Shown one piece after another: positions 36,106 to 44,310 of a DNA stretch of 64,000 nucleotides (its first letter is position 1; every line of letters begins with the position of its first letter). The stretch is from Timema cristinae (lineage: Eukaryota > Arthropoda > Insecta > Phasmatodea > Timematidae): positions 46,008,831-46,072,830 of the forward strand of contig JBCFYV010002255.1 in the NCBI GenBank assembly GCA_039000515.1. Direction: 5' to 3'. The notes under the pieces are model-generated. The model did no database searches, was not told where the DNA came from, and saw nothing but the letters and a program-made list of their open reading frames with translations. The position numbers and the translations under genes were made by a program.

Positions 36106-37437
36106 TTATAGCGGACAACTATCATGTATGATTAGACAAAACGCCTTGGTATTTACCGGGATATTTTCCTCCGTCTCGAACGTTATACGACACGTCACCA
36201 TGCCATCCTTGAGAGTATCTTCCTGTCGGCTAGCATCGAACACGACGATGGGTGCGTGAGACTTGAAATGGGAAGGGTCAAGTAAAGGTAAAGAGGCGCT
36301 CGTTCCGTAGTACGAAGTCTGGAAATTGGCGTAGTCTTCGTATAATTTCGAAAAGGAATTTTGTCTAAAGTTCAAGTTCATATCCTCATAAGGGTACATG
36401 TTAGAATTTAGATAGAGTTTAGCATTACGTAAATTGCAATGGTCAAAAATACTTCTATCTGCAGCCGTCGTATTGTTCCGCCCGGTCTGAAGCGCGAAAA
36501 CAACGTAACGAGGTTTTTCCAGCAAAGTTGACGTTTTCACGGTCCAATCATGTTGACTAGAGGTGGGTACGTTAGGGTACTCGTACAATTCCCAAGTACG
36601 GAAAGGCAGCTCAATGATCCTCCCGCTCTTGATGAAATTAAGCAGGTTGAGACGATTGATATCGTCAATCTTTATATGCGGTACAAGCCAAGATATTTTA
36701 CTTAACTCGATCCTAGAGGGCGTCTCTGCAGCAGGAGGTGGGGCTCTTTGTAAATCGTTGTTGTCACCGGTCGAACAAACTAGCACCAGCTCTTGTTTCG
36801 CGTTGATAAGTATTCGGGAATAGTCTTCAACGAAACCTAGTATGAGACGTAAAGGGATGCATACGTCAAAGATGCCCGTTTCAGCGTGCACGTGAACTTC
36901 TTCAAACCTCCAACCGGCGTTTGAAAGACGAGTCTGCCAACCATTCCTTATAGATAGATAGTTTTCAAGCTGAGTCGAAATACCCACATCTCTCGATTGA
37001 TCAATCTCTACCCCGTTGATCCCATAGGCGATTCTTGAGAATAGATGCAGTATTCCGTTATTAACAATCCTCGAAGTACTTCCAGGTTCTCCCGTATTCA
37101 AAAGTAGTCGTCCTTTGATATGTAGCAGAGAGCGGTGCGGTAGTGTGCATAACCCTTCTTGTTGGATAGATATCCTAAGCTCGTTCCCGTTAGCTAACGG
37201 GCTGGGAATATACGAGGCGTAGGAATGATACTGGAAACTGCTCAAGGCCGTATCGAAAGCGGCAGACTCCCCAATGTTCAGAATATCTGCGGCTTCATCC
37301 ATTATTTTCGTAACGAGTAACCTAGACGTCCTTAAATAGAGTTTATTTGCAGGTGTTAACACTTTCACTGTCCTTCTCTCAATGTTTCGAGGAAGACTTC
37401 GCCGTCTCGTTTTATCTAGTACAAGTCCCATCTCCAC
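36106..37437 (-). CDS. Polinton major capsid protein (double jelly roll), intact
   Basis: A 443-codon uninterrupted frame. Family hallmarks in order: ALSSFQYHSYASYIPSPLAN near residue 65, GINGVEIDQSRDVGISTQL near 140, LGFVEDYSRILINAKQELVL near 200, FRTWELYEYPNVP near 280, EKPRYVVFALQTGRNN near 305, FDHCNLRNAKLYLNS near 325, and APIVVFDASRQEDTL near 395. The length suits Polinton double-jelly-roll capsid (hexon) proteins, which build an icosahedral shell. The ATG lies 9 bases after the penton stop, suggesting a shared transcript. This is the longest intact gene in an otherwise broken element. Confidence 0.88.
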   Translation of the reverse strand: MEMGLVLDKTRRRSLPRNIERRTVKVLTPANKLYLRTSRLLVTKIMDEAADILNIGESAAFDTALSSFQYHSYASYIPSPLANGNELRISIQQEGLCTLPHRSLLHIKGRLLLNTGEPGSTSRIVNNGILHLFSRIAYGINGVEIDQSRDVGISTQLENYLSIRNGWQTRLSNAGWRFEEVHVHAETGIFDVCIPLRLILGFVEDYSRILINAKQELVLVCSTGDNNDLQRAPPPAAETPSRIELSKISWLVPHIKIDDINRLNLLNFIKSGRIIELPFRTWELYEYPNVPTSSQHDWTVKTSTLLEKPRYVVFALQTGRNNTTAADRSIFDHCNLRNAKLYLNSNMYPYEDMNLNFRQNSFSKLYEDYANFQTSYYGTSASLPLLDPSHFKSHAPIVVFDASRQEDTLKDGMVTCRITFETEENIPVNTKAFCLIIHDSCPL

Positions 37438-37446
37438 CGACTCGTT

Positions 37447-38120
37447 TCAGATGTAGACATAGCGATATCGTCTCGGCTCTAAAGTAATGATATCTCCTCG
37501 TTTGTCAACAAGTCGTACCGAGATAGACTCTATTACTCGCTTCGTTCCTGGAAGGTAAATGATATTGTTAGGCGCTTCCACTATTTTATAGCCCGGCGGG
37601 ACGGTCATGCTGAACTCGTGCAAGGTATGACTCGGTTCTCGGTTGACGTAAGCTCCGCTAGCGAGACTACATTCTACGTGGATCACGTTCACGTGAAGAA
37701 TATTCACAGTATTGGTAGATATGTGCGTCTTCCCCGCAGGAAGTATAAACGAGTCGAACCCTAGCAAGGATGCAAACGTGCCAGGTCGGGTAAAGTCGAT
37801 AGGTTTATTGAAAGTGATATAGCTCTTTAAAGTGCTAGGGTCATCGATAATCGAGAGCTTTAGGTTACTCGGGACTTCCCTTCGCAAGAATCGATCCAAC
37901 GCCTCAAGTTCATAGGTGCCCGGGGGACTGTATACTCTTTACCGTCACAATAAAATTTATTATTACGTTCATCAATGTTCGGTATGGAATTGAACGTGGC
38001 CAGATTGATCAGTCCGATGAACCAAACTTCTTCACGATTCTCTTCTCCAAGCAGGATATGCGGAAAGTAGTTCTCTGTCAGATTCGAACTCTAACCCGTC
38101 AGTGTAAGCGTCATAGACAT
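37447..38120 (-). pseudogene. Polinton penton/minor capsid protein, frameshifted
   Basis: The C-terminal 150 codons (37,899-37,447) are open and carry the single-jelly-roll signature HTLHEFSMTVPPGYKIVEAP followed by NIIYLPGT. The N-terminal part, from ATG at 38,120, reads in another frame with recognisable ENYFPHILL and LATFNSIPNIDERNNKFY segments. It has an in-frame TAG a few codons after the start and a one-base shift at a C run near 37,917-37,921. Penton proteins occupy capsid vertices. The start lies 18 bases from the protease stop, and the MCP follows after 9 bases. Confidence 0.85.
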
Positions 38121-38138
38121 ATTTACTAATATCGAACG

Positions 38139-38498
38139 TCAACTCGAGTATTTAAGGAAAGCTAAACAAAGATGACCTCATAAAACTGTACCGCACTCTT
38201 GATACCGAGTATGATTATAGGTGATGGGTATTCCTCCGAGATATCGGACAAGTTCGAGCGGCGGCCTTAGATCACCGAAACTATCGAAATAATCAGCCCG
38301 TCCGCCGTTTTTCTTATATGCCACCCAATGCGTACCCTTACCGCTATCATCATCAAGATTGATGATGGCGTTCTCTATCTTCCAAGGAGGACCGCTAGGT
38401 AAAGCGTCTCTCGCTAATACTCCCCTAAAGAAGGGGATTTTTAACTCGGCGGCGTACTTGCGCAGATCCGTTTCAGTAAGGCACGTTTAGGTAGTCAT
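38139..38498 (-). pseudogene. Adenain-like cysteine protease, stop at active-site region
   Basis: The 120-codon frame resembles the C5/C48-type virion maturation proteases of Polintons and adenoviruses. Visible: FRGVLARDALPSGPPWKIEN, then INLDDDSGKGTHWVAY with the catalytic His, then DYFDSFGDLRPP with the acidic partner. After TRYQECGTVL a TGA (38,178-38,180) falls where the family has its catalytic Cys, followed in frame by GHLCLAFLKY. A second stop, TAA, lies three codons after the ATG. The ATG overlaps the preceding TGA by four bases (ATGA). With these stops no active protease can be made by normal decoding. Confidence 0.88.
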
Positions 38499-39100
38499 TT
38501 TCTTTTCGGGTAAGGTTGTAGATACATGCCTTTCCCCATGGCGATAGCTTCTAGCGTACGATTATGTCTCTGAGCCTCGTTCAATTGTTTCGTATTCGCC
38601 TTAGCACTTTGTACAGCCTTCGTGATTCCTGCGGCTCCTCCGGCGACGGCTCCAAGCGCTGCGATCAAAGGTAGTATAGGTAGAATTCCACCCTTCTTCT
38701 TACGGCGTCAAGTAGTAGTAGCTCGCCGTTGACAACGTTGAGTTTTCTTCTTCTTCTTTAGACCTGAACCCATCTTGACTTTAGCTTTCATCGCGTTGGT
38801 GACCGCCCACGCGGCAGCTTTTTCACTCAACTTTGAGTCAGGCGCGAGTAATCTTTTCCACGATTTCTCGATAAGTTCACGATCTGCAGTATGGCGTCCT
38901 GCAAGATCTTTCACCTTAGAGTAGGCGATATCGTGTTCTTTACAGTACCGGTCTAACTCGTTTATTCCAGGATCACCTCGTTTCAATCGTTTTTCCAACT
39001 TTGCCCCCGGTCCGCAGTACTGGTATCCAGGTATATGCGCTTCAAACGGTAGATTATTGATTATCTTATCCAACAATCCTCCCCCTCTTCTTCGTCTCAT
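38495..39100 (-). pseudogene. PLA2-domain plus hydrophobic virion protein, one stop
   Basis: The first 130 codons (39,100-38,708) hold a parvovirus-VP1-like phospholipase A2 domain: HIPGYQYCGPGAKLEKRL (calcium loop) and ELDRYCKEHDIAYS (the His-Asp catalytic pair), then a lysine-rich tail. After an in-frame TGA at 38,708 the same frame continues for 70 codons with a Gly/Ala-rich hydrophobic segment (GILPILPLIAALGAVAGGAA) and a basic tail, like the membrane-active pVI/pX-type proteins of adenovirus relatives. Either one fused protein was interrupted, or the second part was a separate product. Such domains act on endosomal membranes during entry. Start ATG 39,100 faces the ATPase across a 61-bp gap. 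Confidence 0.85.
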
Positions 39101-39161
39101 GACACGTACTGATTCGCATTTATATAGGTGCGCGTATTATATAGATGAAATAGTCGTCAAC
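39101..39161. promoter_or_regulatory. Divergent intergenic promoter region
   Basis: Only 61 bases separate the two start codons of the divergent clusters. TTTATATAGG (about 39,118-39,127) and TATTATATAG (39,135-39,144) are TATA-like and usable from either strand. It probably drives both morphogenesis transcripts. Confidence 0.6.
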
Positions 39162-39854
39162 ATGCGGCTCGAGAAACAGACAGATTCTTTAACTGTACAC
39201 AACAACGATCACGATGAGGGTGGAGCTTTACCTCAGAGACACGGTACGTTGTTACCTGATACTATCCACTGCATCATCTGCGGACCTTCGAATTGCGGTA
39301 AAACCAACGCCATGATCAGTCTGTTGGAGGAACCTAACGGTCTACGCTTCAAGAACGTGTACGTTTACTCTAAATCGTTGTACCAGCCCAAGTATCAACG
39401 TTTATCAAAGGTTCTCTCGCTCGTCGAAGGTATGGGCTATTTCCCGTATTCCGACAACGCGGAAATTATCCCTCCGTCCGAGGCCGAACCCGACTCTGTA
39501 TTCATTTTCGACGACGTCGCTTGCGATAAACAGTTTAATATACAGGCTTATTTCAGTATGGGTAGACATAAGGCTATAGACTGTTTCTATCTCTGTCAGA
39601 CGTACTCGTGCATTCCGAAACAGATGTTGAGAGATAACGCAAATCTTCTCATCCTATTCAGGATGGACGATACGAATCTGAGACACGTCTACGACGATCA
39701 CGTGAATACAAATATGACATTCCAAAAATTTAAGTAGGTGTGCTCACTGTGTTGGAAAGAACACAAGTGCGATTTTCTGGTGGTGAGCAAAGATCATGAG
39801 ATTGATAAAGGACGATATCGCTACGGGTTAGATTCCTTTATCTTGCACGATTGA
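39162..39854 (+). pseudogene. Polinton packaging ATPase (FtsK/HerA, A32-like), one stop
   Basis: The 230-codon frame has Walker A CGPSNCGKT near residue 42 and Walker B VFIFDDVAC near 115, followed by the sensor-like CFYLCQTYSCIPKQMLRDN region. This class pumps element DNA into capsids. An in-frame TAG at 39,735-39,737 removes the last 38 codons, which include the conserved DKGRYRYGLDSFI end; the catalytic core precedes the stop. I chose the ATG at 39,162 over one at 39,057, because the latter would run back into the divergent PLA2 gene. The fibre-like gene starts 33 bases downstream. Confidence 0.93.
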
Positions 39855-39866
39855 CAAGAACGTATA

Positions 39867-39874
39867 TTCAGTAC
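39867..39874 (+). promoter_or_regulatory. Initiator-like TTCAGTAC before the fibre gene
   Basis: It lies 14-21 bases before the ATG at 39,888 and is preceded by TATA. The same octamer occurs on the minus strand at 36,000-36,007 ahead of the hypothetical gene. It resembles the arthropod initiator TCAGT. Confidence 0.35.
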
Positions 39875-39887
39875 GCGATAAGACATC

Positions 39888-40760
39888 ATGTCGTCCATAT
39901 CTAAATTCGGCCATAGTCTGCACAAATATAGATCTCTCGTCGAGACGGAAGGAAATCTGACTCTAAACTTTCAAGGCTATTACGACGCTTGATCGAAGAG
40001 GATCGCCAACGTGGAGGCGCCCATCGCTTCTAAGGATGTCTGTAACAAGTATTAAGTCGATAGAATGGATGCGAGACATAGTAACGAGAAGATAGTCGCC
40101 CTCAACACCGCCAAGGACGTCATCAAAGGACAGATGGAATCGTTGATCGAGGATTTGGAGAACGATCGAATAAAATACACCGACTTTGAGAAGAGAAGTC
40201 GTCAAGGGATGGAAGAGTTGCGGAAACTGACTCAAGATCGTCTCGATGAAAATAAAACGACGCTTGACGCTTTAGGTTCAAAGCTGCTAAGCCTAGAGGA
40301 AACTTTCGTGATACAACGAACCATTTACAACGATTTGATAGCGAAAGGTATACTATACGTAAAGGGGACAGATACCGAACGGCTTTACGATGCAGGTGGT
40401 CTAGTTTTGCGGAACACAGGTATGCCCTTATTACCTTCGGACGCGGTGCCTAAAGCTTATGTAGACTCTACGGTTAATCGTAGTTTCATCTACATCTACT
40501 TGGATTCGAAACCTATGCGGAAAGATACGAGACATTTCGAATTGACTCTAACGGGTGAACGTGGTTATAAGTTCAAGAGGACGGGCATCGTTTCAACAAT
40601 GGTCATGAACTTGAAAGATATTATTTGCTTGTTGAATCTTAAAATTATCGACGATCCACCTTTCGAGGTGTCCAAAGATGACTCTATATCTTTCATGATA
40701 GAAAAACGCCCAACGACGTCTCAGATTTTACACGTAGAATTAGGTTTTACTTACGTTTAG
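39888..40760 (+). pseudogene. Fibre/spike-like coiled-coil protein, two stops
   Basis: One frame of about 290 codons with TGA at 39,990-39,992 and TAA at 40,053-40,055; the rest (40,065-40,760) is open. It has two copies of a tail-fibre-type motif, ASKDVCNKY near residue 47 and SDAVPKAYVDSTVN near 186, separated by a helical, charged region with heptad-like spacing (VIKGQMESLIEDLEND...MEELRKLTQDRLDE). The C-terminal 100 residues are beta-rich. In phages and adeno-like viruses D-A-V-x-K-x-Y-V-D motifs sit in trimeric fibres, so a vertex spike is the best guess. It follows the ATPase closely. Confidence 0.6.
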
Positions 40761-40808
40761 ATATAATGAACCGTTTCTTCACGTTAAGGGACATTCACAC
40801 CTTACATC

Positions 40809-41369
40809 ATGTCGACGAAGGTCATGGAGGATATCATAAAAGCGAGTAAGATTATTAAACGAAAGTATAAACAACTACATGATGCCCGACACGAGTCTGA
40901 GCACGTCGCGAATGAAACGTTCAAACCTATCACGGATCCTCTAAACAACATGGCGAAGGCGTTCGCCGAACCCGAACCCGAGGAGGCGGAAGCCTTACCT
41001 GAGAGATTGCAAAACCTCCATCTATTGGATACTTATATTTATTCATCTCACGCGCATTCCGATAAGACCTACGGAGTCCGTCAAGAAGGTGACTCTACCA
41101 AGCTAAGAGATAGCCGTATCGTATTCAACGGGAGAGACGGTAAAATACTCCTTAACAATGAGACGATACCGTATACTCGAAGACTATTAGAATTAATCTT
41201 CAGAAGAGCACCCGTCCATTATACTAAGGACGATCTGAAAGTATACAAATCTATGCTCGAAGAAACGAACGCGCACCTGTTGAGAAACGAACCGTACGCT
41301 CGTATCAAGATGCGAGCTGGATCAAAGTATTCGTTAATCATCAAACCTCTGTTTGAGGAGGAGCTTTAG
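40809..41369 (+). CDS. DUF8207-like Polinton protein, intact
   Basis: A 186-codon open frame. The N-terminus is helical and basic (IIKASKIIKRKYKQLHDARH), followed by TFKPITDPLNNMAK and an acidic stretch EPEPEEAEALPE. The C-terminal domain has YGVRQEGDSTKLRDS, IVFNGRDGKILLNNETI, YTKDDLKVYKSMLEETNAH and SLIIKPLFEEEL. This layout (YGIRxEGD...YTxxDLxxYKxIL..TNAH...IIKP) is that of a family common in arthropod Polintons, which I recall as DUF8207; its function is unknown. A TATAAT-like sequence lies about 48 bases before the ATG. No break is seen. Confidence 0.7.
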   Translation: MSTKVMEDIIKASKIIKRKYKQLHDARHESEHVANETFKPITDPLNNMAKAFAEPEPEEAEALPERLQNLHLLDTYIYSSHAHSDKTYGVRQEGDSTKLRDSRIVFNGRDGKILLNNETIPYTRRLLELIFRRAPVHYTKDDLKVYKSMLEETNAHLLRNEPYARIKMRAGSKYSLIIKPLFEEEL

Positions 41370-41387
41370 GGTGAGGGTTTATACAAG

Positions 41388-41675
41388 ATGGAGACTGGTA
41401 GAGGGGTCGATTATACCTATTGGGACGATCCTAACGAATTGGTCGATCGATTACGACTCTTGCACGCATATACCGAGTCCGGTCATTCCACTCACGAGAA
41501 CGAGATTGTTTCTATCATTGAGGAACTACGGAGGCCGGAATCATCGTATAAAGACGTTCATCTCTTCGCTATTTTATCACAATCATGTCCAGCGTCAAGT
41601 GGGAGATTGCGCGTGAACTTCATCGTCCTGCAAGACGACGATTTCCTCGAAGACATGTTAGCGTACGAGGCTTGA
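41388..41675 (+). CDS. Small conserved Polinton protein (YWDDPNELVDRL)
   Basis: A 95-codon frame whose first 60 residues contain YWDDPNELVDRLRLLHA and HSTHENEIVSIIEELRRPES. This motif block recurs just upstream of the integrase in many arthropod Polintons as I recall; its function is not known. The last 30 residues overlap the integrase start in another frame and look non-conserved. That suggests either a natural end near 41,560 lost by a shift, or an ancestral fusion with the integrase. Confidence 0.6.
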   Translation: METGRGVDYTYWDDPNELVDRLRLLHAYTESGHSTHENEIVSIIEELRRPESSYKDVHLFAILSQSCPASSGRLRVNFIVLQDDDFLEDMLAYEA

Positions 41676-42520
41676 ACGAGCTCCTTCAGGCCGATCTGGT
41701 GGAGATGATACCCTACTCAGGATCGAATAAGGGCTTCAAGTACCTTCTCACCGTCATCGACGTGTATTCCAAGAGGGCTTGAGCCGCACCCGTCAAGACT
41801 AAGACGGGTAAGAATGTCAGCGTCGTAATGGCTTCCCTCCTCGACAAAGTGGCCGGCAAAGGCTTACCTCCCGTACGTCATCTCCAAACGGATAATGGTA
41901 CAGAGTTTTACAACGTGGAATTCAAAACGCTCATGAAGAGAAAGAGGATCAATCATTATTCTACATACATCAACGTCAAGGCCAGCGTCGTGGAACGATT
42001 TAATCGTACTCTCAAGAACATGATGAGGAGGAGGTTCACGGCTAAAGGATCCTATCGATGGATCGATATGATCGATTCCTTACTGGACGAATACAACTGT
42101 ACGGTACACTCGACCATAAAGGTGAGACCTATAGACGTCAAGGACGATAGACTTTTACATTCCGTCTATAAACGTTTCAAGATCTTAGATTCCACACCGA
42201 ACATTTTTAAAGTGGGTGATATAGTTCGTATCAGCAAGTATAAGGACGTTTTCGAAAAGGGTTATACAGTGAACTGGTCGACCGAACTGTTTAAAATACG
42301 TAACGTCATCGAGACTAATCCCAGGACCTTCCTACTCGAAGATATGAAAGGTAATCCTATCACGGGAGGTTTCTACGGTAAGGAGCTTAGAAAGACTTCG
42401 TATCCGGATGTTTACCTTGTAGAGAAGATAGTCAGACGTTCTGGAAATAGAGTATATGTTAAATGGTTGGGGTTCGACTCATCTCACAATTCGTGGATCG
42501 AAGCGAAGGATATAGTGTAG
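41585..42520 (+). pseudogene. Polinton integrase (DDE, chromodomain), one stop
   Basis: Retrovirus-like integrase of 311 codons with one TGA at 41,780-41,782, just after VIDVYSKRA, where the family usually has Trp. Catalytic triad: Asp in LQADLVEM (about 41,692), Asp in LQTDNGTEFYN (about 41,891) and Glu in SVVERFNRTLKNMM (about 41,993). The end (42,408-42,517) is a chromodomain, VEKIVRRSGNRVYVKWLGF and HNSWIEAKDIV, which may direct insertion to marked chromatin. No zinc-binding HHCC module is seen before the core. The 41,828-42,520 part is open but lacks the first Asp. Confidence 0.94.
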
Positions 42521-42556
42521 AAGGAGGGGAGGGTGCGTCCCCCTCCATCCCGAGCG

Positions 42557-42597
42557 TATAAAGCGGCTGCGAGGTAGGGAGACGTATCTCATTCAAC
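42557..42597 (+). promoter_or_regulatory. TATA box plus initiator, terminal gene promoter
   Basis: TATAAAG at 42,557-42,563 and TCATTC around 42,589-42,594 are spaced about 34 bases apart, with the ATG at 42,598. This gives a 5' leader of only a few bases if the initiator is used. Confidence 0.6.
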
Positions 42598-43188
42598 ATG
42601 TTTAGGCAGTTGGGTTACCGTCTGGAGGACATGAGCGATATTAAGATCTCGAACGGTGGTTTAGAATACAACATTGCGAGGGCCGACAAAGGCTACAGCG
42701 AGTGCTGTGATTCTTCCGTGCACTGGCTTGGATGCCATAATCCTGGAATGTGGGAATCGAGTCAGTCTGTCGAACGCTGTTCTACCGCTTGCCCAGTCTA
42801 CAATCTCAAGGAAGGGAACGAGCCGCAAATTCTCCGGGAGTCGAGTCGGTCCGGCGAACGCGGTTCTACAGCCTGCCCCGGGGACAAGTCGCTGGAGGAG
42901 GAAAACGCTTTGTGCGTCGAGTTGAATCGAATCGAGTGTGAGGAACTCGATCGGGTCAAGAGCATCTCCGAACTTGAAAAGTATCGAACGTACAACGTCC
43001 GTCGTCTAGAAGGGGACGAAGAGGTCAGCGAGGATGAAGACGAACTGAACATCATAACGCTAGACTATGTGGGCAGAGTACATCTTCCGGGTAAAAACTT
43101 TGGTGCTCGGTACAGGAGTTGCTTTAACGCTTCACAGAGAGGACTGATATATCTAGGTGAAGGCGAGTACGAACTGTTCAAGTGGTGA
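42598..43188 (+). CDS. Acidic cysteine-containing Polinton protein, intact
   Basis: A 196-codon open frame not recognised as a known family. An 84-bp (28-residue) near-repeat occurs in tandem: SSQSVERCSTACPVYN and SSRSGERGSTACPGDK. Downstream are an IECEE motif (the I/LxCxE class that in other proteins, such as histone deacetylase 1, contacts RB pockets), an acidic run EEVSEDEDELN and a conserved-looking end GLIYLGEGEYELFKW. It is the last gene before the right inverted repeat and has its own TATA/initiator. Adintoviruses are reported to carry LxCxE oncoprotein-like genes near their ends; a similar role is only an inference here. Confidence 0.6.
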   Translation: MFRQLGYRLEDMSDIKISNGGLEYNIARADKGYSECCDSSVHWLGCHNPGMWESSQSVERCSTACPVYNLKEGNEPQILRESSRSGERGSTACPGDKSLEEENALCVELNRIECEELDRVKSISELEKYRTYNVRRLEGDEEVSEDEDELNIITLDYVGRVHLPGKNFGARYRSCFNASQRGLIYLGEGEYELFKW

Positions 43189-43678
43189 AGCGTTCGCGAG
43201 TACGTGTTCTATGACGTATGTACGTGTTTAGACAAGACTGAAAAACTATATGTAGTACTTTAGAGAAAGAGATTTTTTGTATGCATCGAGTGAAAGACTA
43301 TATTTTTTTCCGAGAGAAAGAATTTATATGTATATGTGTATGTATGTATCATCATAATCTTAAGAATATACTCGATAAATAAAAAAGTTGTACTATTTAT
43401 TTAAGTCCGTAATCCTATTACATAGAAATAAAAGAGTATCCATTTAAGGCTATGGTCTTTTATAATAAGAGGTGTATGTATGTTTCATTCAGAGCAAAAA
43501 GATCATTTATAATAAGGAAGATATGTATGTTTCCAGACATCTCTGAAAAAACTGTTCGAGGGAAGGGCGCTATACAAAAAAAAACCTACCTCTCACTCTG
43601 AGAGAGAGAGAGAGAGGAGAGAGGGGTGAGAGGGAGAGAGAGAGAGGAGAGAGAGGGGTGAGAGGGAGAGAGAGAGAG
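43189..43678 (+). other. Polinton right subterminal region, GA-rich
   Basis: No gene. AATAAA-type sequences near 43,377-43,384 and 43,426 could serve as polyadenylation signals for the terminal gene. A (GA)n-rich tract with GAGAGGGGTGAGAGGGAGAG repeats fills about 43,597-43,680. Confidence 0.6.
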
Positions 43679-43783
43679 AGCGCGCCCGCGAGTCCACGCC
43701 ACGGGAGGGGAGGGAAAGGGTTGAGGGGTGGGGGTAATCATTTCCACCCCTCCGTGCCTTGAAGCATGAACTTCCTCTTTACT
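43679..43783 (-). repeat. Polinton terminal inverted repeat, right
   Basis: Inverted copy of 21,056-21,160 with 99 of 105 positions identical. It ends at 43,783, immediately before the AACGTT target copy (43,784-43,789). Confidence 0.95.
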
Positions 43784-44310
43784 AACGTTACTACTTGGTC
43801 ATAAAGTTATTAACATATCGCCTACTGTACAGGAATGTAAGCCCCAGATATACAAAACAATAATTTTACCGGTTGTTCTCTATGGGTGTGTAACATGGTA
43901 TCTTATCATACATATGGATAACAAATCTAAGGTGTTCTAAAACAAGTCGTTTAGTAAGATATTTGGTCCAAAAAGATAATAGGTTAATGGGTAGTTGAGG
44001 TCACATAATGAAGAGTTACATACTCTGTACTTTTCACAATACATTGTTAAAATAATCAGGTCTCGTAGATTACGATGGGCAGGACATGTAACACGAATGG
44101 GAGATTCTAGAATCTTGTTTAGGGTATTGACTGGCAACCCCACTGCAAATGGGAGAATAACATTAGGATGAACCTGAAAGATATAAGGTGTAATGAGATA
44201 CACTGGATAGAACTTCCTCAAGATAGGGATAAGGTGTAATGAGGTGGACTGGATAGAACTAGTTTAAGATTCGGATGGACATCTCGAGGTTTTGCAAATA
44301 TCTCTTCCAA
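43784..44310 (+). pseudogene. Degenerate LINE reverse transcriptase, 3' part
   Basis: Continues the LINE split by the Polinton: IYKTIILPVVLYGC near 43,850-43,890, then RRLRWAGHVTRMGD near 44,070-44,105 and an EVDWIELV relic near 44,240. These are the last conserved blocks of RTE-like elements in arthropods. The 3' block around 44,185-44,260 is locally duplicated. Many stops are present. Confidence 0.85.

Larger units (their letters stand above)
21056..43783 (+). mobile_element. Polinton/Maverick (adintovirus-like) element
   Basis: A 22.7-kb insertion, about 16.6 kb without the nested LINE, with 105-bp terminal inverted repeats, a 6-bp target duplication and the Polinton gene set: PolB, retrovirus-like integrase, FtsK/HerA-type ATPase, adenain-like protease, double- and single-jelly-roll capsid proteins, and a PLA2-domain protein. 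Polintons are self-synthesising DNA transposons that behave as integrated large DNA viruses. The copy is inactivated: most genes have stops or shifts. The genes are noticeably richer in GC than the host flanks. Two divergent gene clusters meet at 39,101-39,161. Confidence 0.96.

Noticed and set aside
23759..42520. Stop-codon recoding (readthrough or an alternative code) in the Polinton genes
   Set aside because: The stops are a mix of TGA, TAA and TAG and coincide with true frameshifts in PolB and penton, so ordinary decay explains them better than recoding.
42798..43055. Serine-rich minus-strand frame opposite the terminal Polinton gene
   Set aside because: Antisense to an acidic plus-strand frame that has its own promoter; the Ser/Arg bias follows from the Glu/Asp codons opposite.
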